From: a bacterium
GTDB taxonomy: Bacteria > JAHJDO01
Direction of reading: 5' to 3'
DNA: 18,446 nt
Assembly (NCBI GenBank): GCA_030652805.1
Contig: JAUSPT010000005.1
Coordinates: 1 to 18,446, forward strand
The position numbers and the translations under genes are program-made. The notes under the pieces were generated by a model that searched no databases, was not told the origin of the DNA, and saw nothing but the letters and a program-made list of their open reading frames with translations. Of this stretch, positions 8,500 to 16,112 are shown piece after piece (the first letter of the stretch is position 1; the number at the start of each line of letters is the position of its first letter).

Positions 8500-8529
8500 T
8501 TGACAAATCTCATATCGTAATGCTAGACT
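8500..8529 (+). promoter_or_regulatory. Promoter for dnaG-rpoD
   Basis: TTGACA (8500-8505) and TAGACT (8524-8529) are 18 bases apart. The -35 overlaps the bases just after the HIT gene stop. A leader of about 40 bases would precede dnaG. Confidence 0.55.
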
Positions 8530-8577
8530 AAAAATTTAGCTTTTCAGAAGAAATGTCAATAAAGGCAGTCTAAATTC

Positions 8578-10335
8578 ATGGCTGGAATGATTCCTGATAC
8601 AGTTATTGAGGATATACAACAACAGAGCGATATTGTTTCAGTTATTTCCAGTTATATTCCCCTAAAACAGGTAGGGAGAAGTTTTAAAGCACTGTGTCCA
8701 TTTCATCATGAAAAAACTCCGTCATTCATAGTCAGTCCGGAAAAACAAATATTCCATTGCTTTGGCTGTGGAGCAGGAGGCAATGTATTTGGCTTTGTAA
8801 TGAAATACGAAAATATGACTTTTATTGAAGCAGTAGAGTCACTTGCAGATAAAGCAGGGATCTCCATTACAAGGCAAAAAATGAATACAGATGTTTTAGA
8901 CCTGTATAGAGTTCACAATATAGTCTCTGATTATTTTAATAATATGCTAATAAATAGTTTAGAGGGCAAACATGCTTATAAGTATTTGAAGAACAGAGGA
9001 ATTGATAGTCAGATAATTAAAGACTTTAAACTAGGATATGCGCCAGCCTCTCCAAAGAGTTTGTTGGAATTTGCTAAAGGGGAAAAAATACCTGAGGTAT
9101 TTTTAGTTAAAGCGGGTATAATTGCGTATGACTCTCGCGAGAAAAACAAGTATGTAAGATTTAAGAATCGTATTATATTTCCAATATATAATACACAGGG
9201 AAAAATCGTAGGTTTCGCGGGCAGAGCGCTTGATGATAAAACACTTCCCAAATATCTAAATTCTCCACAAACAGATTTATACAATAAGAGCAATATTCTT
9301 TATGGACTTAATATTGCGAAAAAAGAAATAGCTGATAATAAGCATGCTGTTATAGTGGAAGGGTATATGGATCTCTTGTCGCTTTATCAGGCAGGGTTTT
9401 TAAATGTTGTAGCATCCTCAGGAACATCCTTAACAGTTCAGCAGGCCAAATTACTGTTAAGATATGCTACAAAAGCAACTATAGTCTATGACGGAGATAC
9501 AGCTGGAACTAATGCAACATTACGCGGACTAGATATCTTAGTTGAACAAGGGTTAATGGTAAAAATTGTTAGACTGCCTGTAGGTGAAGATCCTGATAGC
9601 TTTCTTAATAAATACGGGAAGAACAAGTTTTCCAATATGCTAGAAGCAGCAGTTGATATTATTACTTATAGGATTAGTATTTTAGAAAATCAGTTAGATT
9701 CAGCATCTATAGATGGCAAGGCAGAAATTGCAAAAAACATACTGCCTACAATCAGCAAGATTACAGATTCCATTAGGAAATCCGAATATATCAGGTATTT
9801 AGCAGCAAGGCTATCGTTGGATGAAGCGTCTGTATTAGATGAGCTGGGTAAAATAGAGGATCAAGTATCTGAGCGAATATTCTATCATCCAAGTGCCACT
9901 CTCTTACCAACAGAAAGGGTTGAGAAACACTTGCTGCAATTGATGCTAGAAGATACAGATATTGTTAAAAAAGTGCGTCGGGCTTTAGTTGTAGAGGACT
10001 TTTTGAATAATAACTATCGGCAGATTGTGGACTTATTATTTAAACTAGACATAGCTGGTAAAATGTTCTCTTGTAAGAATATTTTAAATCAGTTAGAAAG
10101 TGATGTGCTTAAGGACATAGTTACAGGTCTCATTATGGAAACTATTCCTCATTCTGAAAAAGAAAAAGAGGTTGACCAGACAATAGCAAAGTTGAAAGAA
10201 AAAAAAATAAATAAAAGGATAGCTGAACTCAATGCAAGTTTAGGAAAAACAAAAGAAACAGGCGAAGTGAGGAGTCTTCTAAAGCAGATAATGGAACAGA
10301 AAGAATTGATAATACATTTGAAAGGTGAATGGTAA
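8578..10335 (+). CDS. dnaG: DNA primase DnaG
   Basis: Makes RNA primers for replication. The 585-aa protein has the three expected parts. The N-terminal CHC2 zinc finger has ligands C40, H43, C61 and C64. The TOPRIM polymerase core has E261 in VEGYMDL and D305/D307 in YDGDTAG. The C-terminal helicase-binding region (about 440-585) is less conserved and ends in a charged coiled coil. The start at 8578 gives MAGMIP, which resembles E. coli MAGRIP; the ribosome binding site is weak (AAAGG at 8562-8566 is rather far), and an ATG at 8587 is the alternative. It overlaps rpoD by 7 bases, consistent with the classic macromolecular-synthesis pairing but without rpsU. Confidence 0.96.
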   Translation: MAGMIPDTVIEDIQQQSDIVSVISSYIPLKQVGRSFKALCPFHHEKTPSFIVSPEKQIFHCFGCGAGGNVFGFVMKYENMTFIEAVESLADKAGISITRQKMNTDVLDLYRVHNIVSDYFNNMLINSLEGKHAYKYLKNRGIDSQIIKDFKLGYAPASPKSLLEFAKGEKIPEVFLVKAGIIAYDSREKNKYVRFKNRIIFPIYNTQGKIVGFAGRALDDKTLPKYLNSPQTDLYNKSNILYGLNIAKKEIADNKHAVIVEGYMDLLSLYQAGFLNVVASSGTSLTVQQAKLLLRYATKATIVYDGDTAGTNATLRGLDILVEQGLMVKIVRLPVGEDPDSFLNKYGKNKFSNMLEAAVDIITYRISILENQLDSASIDGKAEIAKNILPTISKITDSIRKSEYIRYLAARLSLDEASVLDELGKIEDQVSERIFYHPSATLLPTERVEKHLLQLMLEDTDIVKKVRRALVVEDFLNNNYRQIVDLLFKLDIAGKMFSCKNILNQLESDVLKDIVTGLIMETIPHSEKEKEVDQTIAKLKEKKINKRIAELNASLGKTKETGEVRSLLKQIMEQKELIIHLKGEW

Positions 10336-12080
10336 GTATGAATAAGAGAAAAAGATACCCTAAAGGCACAAAAAAATTAATAGAATTAGGAAAGAAAGAA
10401 GGGCACTTGACCTATGAAAAGATAAATGAGATGCTTCCCGTTGATGTTGTCTCATCAGAGCAGATTGATGATATTCTTATGATGTTAGGAGACATGGATA
10501 TTGAGATTTTATCTGCTCCTGAGACCAAGATTACAGCTGTTTTAAAAGAAAAAGAAGTTGAAGAAACACTGGATGTTGCTACAAAGTCAAAAGTTAGTGA
10601 TCCTGTGCGCACATATCTGCATCAGATGGGACAGATTGATTTACTTACCAGAGATCAGGAATTAAAACTGGCGAAGAAGATTGACAAGGCAGAGAGAAAA
10701 TTAAGAAGACTAGTATTTACCTGTGGGTTTGCACCTAAACAAATAAAGATCATAGTTGATAGGTATCTTCAAAAGTTAAAAGAGACTGAAACAGAAATTG
10801 AGGATATTCTTGATGATGAAATAAGTATTCAAAGCAAAGATCTATTAAAAAGCATGCCTGCTTTATTAGATAGTATAAGCGACGCTGACATAAAAATTCA
10901 TGATTTAAAGAAGAAACTGAAAAAACATGGACTCTCAAAAGAACAGGAGTTAAAAATAACAGAAGAAATAAATTTCGAAAAAAATAGGATTATAAAAATC
11001 GGAAGTAATCTTAAATTGAGTCAGACAGACATATTAGAAACCGCTAATAAGATAAAATGTTCTCTCAAAGAAATGAATGAGATAAAAGCAAGGATTAACG
11101 AGATTGCAAATAAAGTGGGAATGAGTAAAAAACAGATATCTATTATATCAAGAGAAATAACGAACAAGAAGATACTTCCCAAGAATGTAATTGAGCAAAC
11201 AGGTCATACACTTATGGAGATTTTAGAAGCTAACCATAACATAAGCAAAAGTCAAAGAAGAATAAGATATTTAGAAGCAGAAGCTGCACTATCCTTTGAC
11301 CAGCTGTCTGAATTAGTAAAGGAAATAGAGTATGAGGAAGTAAGAATTTCTGCAGTAAAGAAGGAAATGGCAGAGGCGAACCTACGTCTTGTTGTAAGTA
11401 TTGCTAAAAAGTATGTTAATAGAGGCTTGCCTTTTTTGGATCTGATTCAAGAAGGCAACATAGGCCTAATGAAAGCTATAGATAAATTTGAGCATAAGCG
11501 AGGTTATAAGTTTTCTACTTATGCAACATGGTGGATTCGCCAGGCAATAACAAGAGCAATAGCTGATCAGGCTAGAACGATTCGCATTCCTGTGCACATG
11601 ATAGAAACGATTAATAAGTTTGCAAGAACATCACGTGAGCTGATACAGGAGTTTGGAGAAGAGCCCAGCCCGGAGCAACTTGCAGAAAGAATGAAGCTAC
11701 CTATAGATAAAGTTCGTGGCATAGTTAAGATAGCCCAGCATCCGATATCTCTTGAAGCACCAGTAGGAGATGAGGGAGATACTCATTTCGGAGATTTCAT
11801 AGAGGATAAGAGTATTGTTTCTCCATCAGCTGCTACTTCATCTGTAATGTTAAAGGAACAGTTAGAAGAGGTTCTAGTGACCCTTACTGAGAGGGAGGCA
11901 AGGATATTAAGACTCAGGTTTGGTCTTAATAATGGGTATCCTCATACCTTAGAAGAAGTAGGCAATGTATTCCATGTAACAAGAGAGAGGATCCGCCAAA
12001 TAGAAGCAAAAGCTTTGAAAAAGTTATGCCATCCAATTAGGAGTAGAAAGCTTAGGGGATTCCTTGAAGTAACGAGCTAG
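10329..12080 (+). CDS. rpoD: Primary RNA polymerase sigma factor (RpoD/SigA)
   Basis: A 583-aa group 1 sigma factor. Residues 1-85 form an acidic region 1.1. Region 1.2 begins at D91 ([13 protein letters not shown]). A long charged helical insert fills about 125-340. Regions 2.1-2.4 run from E349 ([18 protein letters not shown] ... [30 protein letters not shown]) and bind the -10 box. Region 3 follows, and region 4.2 near 541-567 ([17 protein letters not shown]) carries the -35-binding helix-turn-helix. These regions agree with the TTGACA/TATAAT promoters seen in the window. The ATG at 10329 overlaps dnaG; a second ATG at 10338 is an equally reasonable start given an AAAGGTG ribosome binding site at 10321-10327. 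Confidence 0.97.
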   Translation: MVSMNKRKRYPKGTKKLIELGKKEGHLTYEKINEMLPVDVVSSEQIDDILMMLGDMDIEILSAPETKITAVLKEKEVEETLDVATKSKVSDPVRTYLHQMGQIDLLTRDQELKLAKKIDKAERKLRRLVFTCGFAPKQIKIIVDRYLQKLKETETEIEDILDDEISIQSKDLLKSMPALLDSISDADIKIHDLKKKLKKHGLSKEQELKITEEINFEKNRIIKIGSNLKLSQTDILETANKIKCSLKEMNEIKARINEIANKVGMSKKQISIISREITNKKILPKNVIEQTGHTLMEILEANHNISKSQRRIRYLEAEAALSFDQLSELVKEIEYEEVRISAVKKEMAEANLRLVVSIAKKYVNRGLPFLDLIQEGNIGLMKAIDKFEHKRGYKFSTYATWWIRQAITRAIADQARTIRIPVHMIETINKFARTSRELIQEFGEEPSPEQLAERMKLPIDKVRGIVKIAQHPISLEAPVGDEGDTHFGDFIEDKSIVSPSAATSSVMLKEQLEEVLVTLTEREARILRLRFGLNNGYPHTLEEVGNVFHVTRERIRQIEAKALKKLCHPIRSRKLRGFLEVTS

Positions 12081-12115
12081 GGGCACGGCGCGCCGTGCCC
12101 GTACTATGCTTTTTT
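12081..12115 (+). terminator. GC-rich palindrome after rpoD, likely terminator
   Basis: GGGCACGGCGCGCCGTGCCC (12081-12100) is a perfect 20-bp palindrome starting right after the rpoD stop. Six T follow at 12110-12115, nine bases after the stem. In RNA the central bases would form the loop. It sits between the convergent stops of rpoD and the DUF4321 gene; no T-run follows on the minus strand. The gap between stem and T-run is longer than ideal. Confidence 0.55.
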
Positions 12116-12370
12116 GTATATTAATAGAGCAAGTGTAATGCCGAGTAATCCACAGAGGTTAAGCTTTAAGCCAAATCCTAATGTTATGCTAAAAACCACT
12201 AGATTCAATGTTGCCGGGCCGAGTTGCATATTTGGTCCTTTTACAAAAATATTATGAATTACACCAGTAGGAAGAAGAAGCCCAAAGATTTCTCCTACTA
12301 TACTGCCCACAAGCCCGCCTATCGCTATTACTGCTAGAAAAAAACCTATTCTGCCTTTTAATAATGCCAT
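12104..12370 (-). CDS. DUF4321 family small membrane protein
   Basis: An 88-aa protein with two or three hydrophobic segments: about residues 8-30, and 54-85 (LNLVVFSITLGFGLKLNLCGLLGITLALLIY). The pattern of GRIGFFLAVIAIGGLVGSI, then LGPATLNL, then a second hydrophobic block is that of the DUF4321 family; the function of the family is unknown. The ATG at 12370 is chosen because GGAGGG lies 7 bases upstream; a longer frame from a TTG at 12385 would use that ribosome binding site as codons. It is the last gene of the minus-strand run that includes the toxin pair and the broken AmrS gene. Confidence 0.75.
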   Translation of the reverse strand: MALLKGRIGFFLAVIAIGGLVGSIVGEIFGLLLPTGVIHNIFVKGPNMQLGPATLNLVVFSITLGFGLKLNLCGLLGITLALLIYKKA

Positions 12371-12396
12371 TATATAACCCTCCAAAATTCTATTTA

Positions 12397-13255
12397 TTAT
12401 ATCATTATATTCCCCAAGTATACATACCTTAACTTTTTTTTTGCAATTTCATATGCCTGCTCCAAAGTTTCAATCGGAGTAATAGAACTGGTTTTCATCT
12501 TATAATGCGGGAAATATCTCGAAAAATGCAGAGGTATATCTACTCCTATGTTTTTCACTATCCAGTTGACGAGATTTTCAAAGTGCCTAGTTGTGTCATT
12601 AAATCCTGGGATAACAAGATTCGTTATCTCTATATGGCAGCTTGTGCTAGATATTTTTATGGTTTTCAATACAGTTTCAAGGTCTCCTTTGCAGATTTCT
12701 TTATAAAATTTTTCGTCAAAAGCTTTTAAATCAATATTCATGGCATCTATAAATGGGAGTAATTCTTTGAGCGGATTTTCATTAATATAGCCGTTTGTTA
12801 CAAGCACGTTCTTCAAGCCTTTTTCTTTAGCAAGCTTAGCTGTATCCATTACATATTCATACCATATCATTGGCTCAGAGTATGTGTATGCAATGCCAAT
12901 GGAACTTCTCTCCAGAGCCTTTTCTACAGCTTCAAATGGTGACATCTCGTGAGTAGAAACATTACGTTCTTGAGAGATCTGCCAGTTTTGACAAAAAGGG
13001 CAAGCAAAATTGCAGCCAGTAGTACCTAATGAGAGGATTAAACTTCCAGGGCAAAAGTGATACAGAGGCTTTTTCTCTATAGGATCCATTCCCTGGGAAC
13101 TAATGCGGGAATATATGTTTGAGAATAGCTTATTCCCTATATTTTCCCTTGCGCCGCAGAATCCGCTTTTACCCTCCTTTCCTACATAGCTTTGGGCAAA
13201 GCAAACACTGTACAGAATCATTGTTGAGCTTTTTGTAATATAGAGCTTCTTTCAT
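12397..13255 (-). pseudogene. amrS: AmrS-type (AmmeMemoRadiSam) radical SAM gene, frameshifted and 3'-shortened
   Basis: An ATG at 13255 opens a 28-aa peptide, MKEALYYKKLNNDSVQCLLC..., with the AmrS N-terminal Cys motif CLLCPKLC, and it stops at 13171-13169. The rest of the protein continues in another frame from about 13185: GKSGFCGAREN, then MDPIEKKPLYHFCPGS, then the radical SAM cluster motif CNFACPFC, and the SAM-binding core to LGNIMI. Restoring two bases near 13172-13184 gives CRIKEGKSGFC, the family pattern, and a 286-aa protein. The C-terminus stops at YVYLGN, where family members usually go on for some 40-50 residues with a CPxC motif. Both defects suggest a decaying gene; a sequencing error could explain the first only. 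The frame starting at 13221 alone would lack the N-terminal Cys pair. Confidence 0.8.
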
Positions 13256-13268
13256 AATTCTGAGACCT

Positions 13269-13544
13269 TTAACTGGCTTTTATTTGTCCCGTTAAATATT
13301 TGTGAATTATGCTTGAAACTAATGTTTGATAAGGCAGGCCTTCTTGAACAGCCCGTAGCTTTATATTATTATAGTCCCAATCGGACATGCGGATATTGAT
13401 CTTTTTGATCTTATTCAAAGCATTATGGGCATGGGTTTGATATTTTTTTATTTCTTTTGTCATATCGGGAACGGCAACCCATTCGCCATTTTCAATTTCC
13501 TTTTCCAACGCCGCTTCTTCTTTAGTGAGCAGTAGCTTTTTCAT
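13269..13544 (-). CDS. CopG/RHH-type antitoxin partner of the BrnT-like toxin
   Basis: A 91-aa protein. The N-terminal part is charged and probably toxin-binding. The C-terminal half, KINIRMSDWDYNNIKLRAVQEGLPYQTLVSSIIHKYLTGQI, has the ribbon-helix-helix pattern: a short beta strand and two helices with the GLPYQTL turn. That is the CopG-like antitoxin family found beside BrnT-like toxins. The ATG overlaps the toxin stop by 4 bases, giving the toxin-first order seen in brnTA. It would neutralise the toxin and repress the shared promoter. No key residue looks lost. It differs from classical BrnA sequences, so no symbol is given. Confidence 0.8.
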   Translation of the reverse strand: MKKLLLTKEEAALEKEIENGEWVAVPDMTKEIKKYQTHAHNALNKIKKINIRMSDWDYNNIKLRAVQEGLPYQTLVSSIIHKYLTGQIKAS

Positions 13545-13810
13545 TTCTTACCTCCAATATGTTTTTTAGTTGATGAACGACTGGGATATATTGTTTTTAA
13601 AAAACATGTTCCATCATGTTCTTCCACAGAGGGCACATTAAATGCATACCCTTCGCGTTCAACCACAAATATTTTTTGATTTGCTTTCTTCGGGTGCTTT
13701 AGAATCGCCCGCAAATATCCTTCGTTTATAAGATAAATTATTTCCTCAAATGTAATGTTGCGGTTTTCCGCCAACCATTTGTTTTTTTCGGGACTCCAAT
13801 TGAATTTCAC
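13541..13810 (-). CDS. BrnT-like type II toxin (RelE-fold ribonuclease, putative)
   Basis: An 89-aa protein: FNWSPEKNKWLAENRNITFEEIIYLI, then QKIFVVEREGYAFNVPSVEE, then FLKTIYPSRSSTKKHIG. The spacing of an N-terminal W..EKN..LA segment, central beta strands and a C-terminal SR.STKK segment resembles the BrnT/COG2929 group, whose members cleave RNA. The start is GTG at 13810 with no ribosome binding site, directly behind a near-consensus promoter, so the mRNA may be leaderless. It overlaps the antitoxin gene by 4 bases (ATGA). The family assignment is by pattern, not by search. Confidence 0.75.
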   Translation of the reverse strand: MKFNWSPEKNKWLAENRNITFEEIIYLINEGYLRAILKHPKKANQKIFVVEREGYAFNVPSVEEHDGTCFLKTIYPSRSSTKKHIGGKK

Positions 13811-13816
13811 AAGCTA

Positions 13817-13845
13817 AATATATGACAATGTCTATCTTTTGTCAA
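13817..13845 (-). promoter_or_regulatory. Toxin-antitoxin promoter with inverted repeat (operator candidate)
   Basis: On the minus strand TTGACA (13845-13840), a 17-base spacer and TATATT (13822-13817) make a near-perfect sigma70 promoter. Six bases later comes the GTG of the toxin, so the predicted +1 is at or next to the start codon. TGACA inside the -35 is matched by TGTCA just before the -10 (13828-13824 region), an inverted repeat framing the spacer where the antitoxin could bind. Confidence 0.7.
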
Positions 13846-13893
13846 TATTATTATTTCTGGAGTTTCCTCAAAATCTATTTAAAATATTCTTTT

Positions 13894-13923
13894 CGTCATT
13901 GCGAACGAAGTGAAGCAATCTCG
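13894..13923. repeat. REP-like dispersed palindromic repeat
   Basis: The stretch starting CGTCATTGCGAACGAAG and ending GTGAAGCAATCTCG has ATTGC (13898-13902) pairing with GCAAT (13915-13919). It resembles the widespread CATTGCGAGCGAAGCGAAGCAATCTC-type short repeat of many bacterial genomes, whose translation reads RHCERSEAIS; this is from memory. It lies between the toxin promoter and the stop of the zinc-knuckle gene, as such elements usually lie between genes. A second related dyad is at 18286-18317. Confidence 0.65.
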
Positions 13924-13954
13924 TCTTTTGAGATTTTTATTTATTTTTTAAGGA

Positions 13955-14245
13955 TTAAGTATCCTCTTCTGAAATGCTATATAAGAATTTTTTTTGGCAA
14001 TTCTTACTACAAAAATGTCTGCTTTCAGTATGGTATTTTGAAGGAGCGCCACAAACTTCACATCTAAAATATTCAGAAAGACATCTTTGGGTGCAGAATT
14101 TTTTACCTTCTGCTTTCCAATGAATACTCTTATAGCTCTGTTTGCAATTTACACAAGTTCCCCTTCCTGCAATAACTAGTTTCCAAAAAAGCCAGACGGG
14201 AACGACTATAATCCATAAAACTAGAAACCAAATAAAACCTTCCAC
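13955..14245 (-). CDS. Membrane-anchored double zinc-knuckle protein, unknown function
   Basis: A 96-aa protein with one hydrophobic segment (residues 4-25) and two zinc-binding units in a row: C31-x2-C34 with C51-x3-C55, and C62-x2-C65 with C79-x3-C83. The CxxC...FCxxxC pattern resembles FCS/TRASH-like or MYM-like treble-clef knuckles. The sequence then ends in a short acidic tail. A plain reading is a membrane protein with a soluble zinc domain, probably cytoplasmic; orientation is not certain. The start is GTG at 14245 behind CGGAAT. It is the last of five small genes on this strand. I do not recognise the whole protein. Confidence 0.65.
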   Translation of the reverse strand: MEGFIWFLVLWIIVVPVWLFWKLVIAGRGTCVNCKQSYKSIHWKAEGKKFCTQRCLSEYFRCEVCGAPSKYHTESRHFCSKNCQKKFLYSISEEDT

Positions 14246-14278
14246 TTTTATTCCGCACCTTTACAATATTATCAGCAA

Positions 14279-14818
14279 TTAAAATCCATCTATTTCTTTT
14301 TCTGTTATTTCTGCTGTTTCTTGTTCATGCTTTTTCCAGCATTCTCCACCATAATAAAATAAATCTGTTTTTGTAAAACTATAGTCTAATATTAAAGTTG
14401 AATCAAATTTGAACCAAGAATATTTTTCCATAAATTGGTTTAGTTGACTAGGACTGCCGTATTTTTTTGTTAAAAGGGTTTTTAAGCCAGACCCGACTGA
14501 TGTAGCGTCCCATGAGACAGTAATAGCAGCAAGTAATTTACTCTTTGGTGTAAATATAAGAGTTACGTTACAAGATTCGCCAAAAATTTTATCAAAATAT
14601 GCTAATCCTTCCCCTTTAAGAGGAACAAAGTTTTTATTTTTATTTTTTAATTGGTTTTTAGTATCAACAAAAGTTTGCCCCCATTTATAATCTTCAAAAC
14701 AGACAGTTTGTGCTTTCATTTGTTTCCACCATTCATCATCACATTCTTCTGCTTTCAGCTCTATAACAGACCAGATAATAAGCATTGCCACCAACCCGAA
14801 CAAAAACATCCTCTTCAT
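14279..14818 (-). CDS. Secreted or periplasmic protein of unknown function
   Basis: A 179-aa protein beginning MKRMFLFGLVAMLIIWSVIELKA, a signal peptide with a likely cut after LKA. The mature part has four Cys (in EECDDE, VCFEDY, ESCNVT and GECWKK) that may form disulfides. A small alpha/beta pattern follows: a WGQTF...L segment, alternating strands (NVTLIFTPKSKLLAAITVSW), a LLTKKYGSP turn, and another strand pair. This resembles small periplasmic proteins with W-G...L and KYG.P motifs, but no named family is recognised. AAAGG precedes the ATG at 14818; an ATG at 14842 has no ribosome binding site. A TATAAT at 14863-14858 may give it an extra promoter, without a clear -35. Confidence 0.65.
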   Translation of the reverse strand: MKRMFLFGLVAMLIIWSVIELKAEECDDEWWKQMKAQTVCFEDYKWGQTFVDTKNQLKNKNKNFVPLKGEGLAYFDKIFGESCNVTLIFTPKSKLLAAITVSWDATSVGSGLKTLLTKKYGSPSQLNQFMEKYSWFKFDSTLILDYSFTKTDLFYYGGECWKKHEQETAEITEKEIDGF

Positions 14819-14885
14819 TAAACCTTTAGCACTCGTATTCATTTGTTTCGTTTATTTATTATAGTTTTTTTGTTTTTGAAAAAAC

Positions 14886-15335
14886 TTAGTCAGATTTTAT
14901 TATTATCCCATTACGGATATGTAATTTAAATGTTTTTCTTCCAACATATCCTCCCATGCGATTTTTAGCATTGCATGTTACGCTTACACGATAACTATAA
15001 TATGTTTTTCCAAAATCAAGATGCGATGGATTTTGAATATAGAATTCAATAGGCGCTGGTTCTTGAATCCATGCTTTTACAGGTTTGCTTATTGTTAAAT
15101 CATACACACTTTGAGGGTCAAAAAAAATTCTATTTATCCAATCATGGACTATTTCTTCATAATCAGATGGATATTGTCCATAATCTGCTATTGCTTGTTC
15201 TGATATCGTTGGACATGGCCCATAATCTGATATATCTACGGTTGCTTGTTCTTTTTCTAACATCGTTGGCATCGCAGCACACCCACTTATAAGCAATAAA
15301 ACTATCAATACAGATATTAATTTTATTCTCATCAT
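14886..15335 (-). CDS. Lipoprotein of unknown function
   Basis: A 149-aa protein with a lipoprotein signal: basic start MMRIK, hydrophobic stretch, and lipobox LISGC with the modified Cys at residue 19. The mature part opens with a Tyr/Pro-rich segment (ISDYGPCP, ADYGQYPSDYEEIVHDWI) and then a strand-rich region with FFDPQSV, YSYRVSVTCNAKNRMGGYVG and LHIRNGIII. The shape recalls small outer-membrane or periplasmic lipoproteins that begin with a PSDYE..V..WI..FFDP pattern, but no function is known to me. GGAGG is 6 bases before the ATG. It is 21 bases downstream of the 49-aa membrane gene. Confidence 0.75.
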   Translation of the reverse strand: MMRIKLISVLIVLLLISGCAAMPTMLEKEQATVDISDYGPCPTISEQAIADYGQYPSDYEEIVHDWINRIFFDPQSVYDLTISKPVKAWIQEPAPIEFYIQNPSHLDFGKTYYSYRVSVTCNAKNRMGGYVGRKTFKLHIRNGIIIKSD

Positions 15336-15356
15336 ACTTTACCTCCTTGCTTTGTT

Positions 15357-15506
15357 TTAACTTTTGCTCATTTTTTGATTCAATTCTTTTAATTCTTTCA
15401 CTATATTCCCTAATCTGGAAATAATGATTATAGGTGCCAGAAATAAGATAATCCCATACACACCTATTGCTAAACTCAATACCATATATCCCATAATTCC
15501 TTCCAT
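15357..15506 (-). CDS. Small single-pass membrane protein, 49 aa
   Basis: A short gene with a good ribosome binding site (GGGAG, 8 bases before ATG at 15506). It encodes MEGIMGYMVLSLAIGVYGII..., with one hydrophobic helix at about residues 6-30, then a charged tail (RLGNIVKELKELNQKMSKS) with a short amphipathic or coiled-coil pattern. It is placed 21 bases before the lipoprotein gene and 21 bases after the stop of the 167-aa gene, so it is probably part of one transcript. The function is unknown; small proteins of this shape often bind partner membrane proteins. A comparative search would tell whether the frame is conserved. Confidence 0.65.
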   Translation of the reverse strand: MEGIMGYMVLSLAIGVYGIILFLAPIIIISRLGNIVKELKELNQKMSKS

Positions 15507-15527
15507 TTTATCATCTCCCTTTTATTT

Positions 15528-16031
15528 TTATCTTTTTAAGTATTGCTCCTTGATTTTCCCATTTTTGCGGTCCCACATATAATCAAATGATAGAGGACCG
15601 ATAATTATTCTCTTAAACTCTTCTTTTTCGGTATCCGAATTTTTTTGGGGACAAGAATCAGTTGGTTCCTGTGTTGGGAATGTCTCCCATGAAATTGTTT
15701 CTATTTTAGAGTGTGAATCGACAAAAACCTCTATGTTTTTAACTTGGCGAGCGTAAAGGTATGGATGATGACCACAGGTAATCTGGTTATTGAAGTCAAC
15801 ATTAGCTTTGTATGGGATATTCTTTCGATTCTTAGCATAGTCGGCAAGTTCACTAATATCAGATATTTTGAGATTATACAAAAACTCAACAAGATCAATA
15901 ATGCGCTTTCTGCCCCTCCTGTAGTCTATTATTCCTGCAATTTTGTCTACTATTGAGGCAGAATCGTTGTTCCACTCCCATGTTATTATCCAAGCTCTTT
16001 TTAACTTTATGACAAGCTTATTATTTCCCAT
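15528..16031 (-). CDS. Conserved-looking cytosolic protein of unknown function
   Basis: A 167-aa protein beginning MGNNKLVIKLKRAWIITWEWNND, with no signal peptide or membrane segment. Visible features are the ITWEW start, an IIDYRRGRKRIIDLVEFLYNL helix, AKNRKNIPYKA, and CGHHPYLYARQVKNIEVFV, followed by a polar, Pro/Ser-rich stretch and a basic end. The CGHHPYLYAR segment is striking and may bind a metal or ligand. I do not recognise a family. The ATG at 16031 lies 7 bases after AGGAG; an ATG two codons earlier overlaps that site. It follows waaA after 81 bases and begins the accessory cluster. Confidence 0.65.
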   Translation of the reverse strand: MGNNKLVIKLKRAWIITWEWNNDSASIVDKIAGIIDYRRGRKRIIDLVEFLYNLKISDISELADYAKNRKNIPYKANVDFNNQITCGHHPYLYARQVKNIEVFVDSHSKIETISWETFPTQEPTDSCPQKNSDTEKEEFKRIIIGPLSFDYMWDRKNGKIKEQYLKR

Positions 16032-16112
16032 ATTCATACTCCTAACATCAACTATTAAGCGTTTACTTCTGAGTAGTCCAAATTGCTTAAAACCTCAATA
16101 AAAATAGGCAGT

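Noticed and set aside
12397-13221. Treating the 274-codon frame as an intact radical SAM enzyme
   Set aside because: Its first 12 or so residues are out-of-frame sequence over the true N-terminus, and the family's N-terminal Cys pair lies in the other frame from 13255.
13917-13955. Hairpin plus T-run as a terminator for the zinc-knuckle gene
   Set aside because: The T-run is on the plus strand, but the gene is on the minus strand, where no T-run follows the stem.
13822-14067. An 81-codon plus-strand frame containing RHCERSEAIS
   Set aside because: The recognisable residues are only the translation of the REP-like repeat, and the frame runs over the end of the zinc-knuckle gene.
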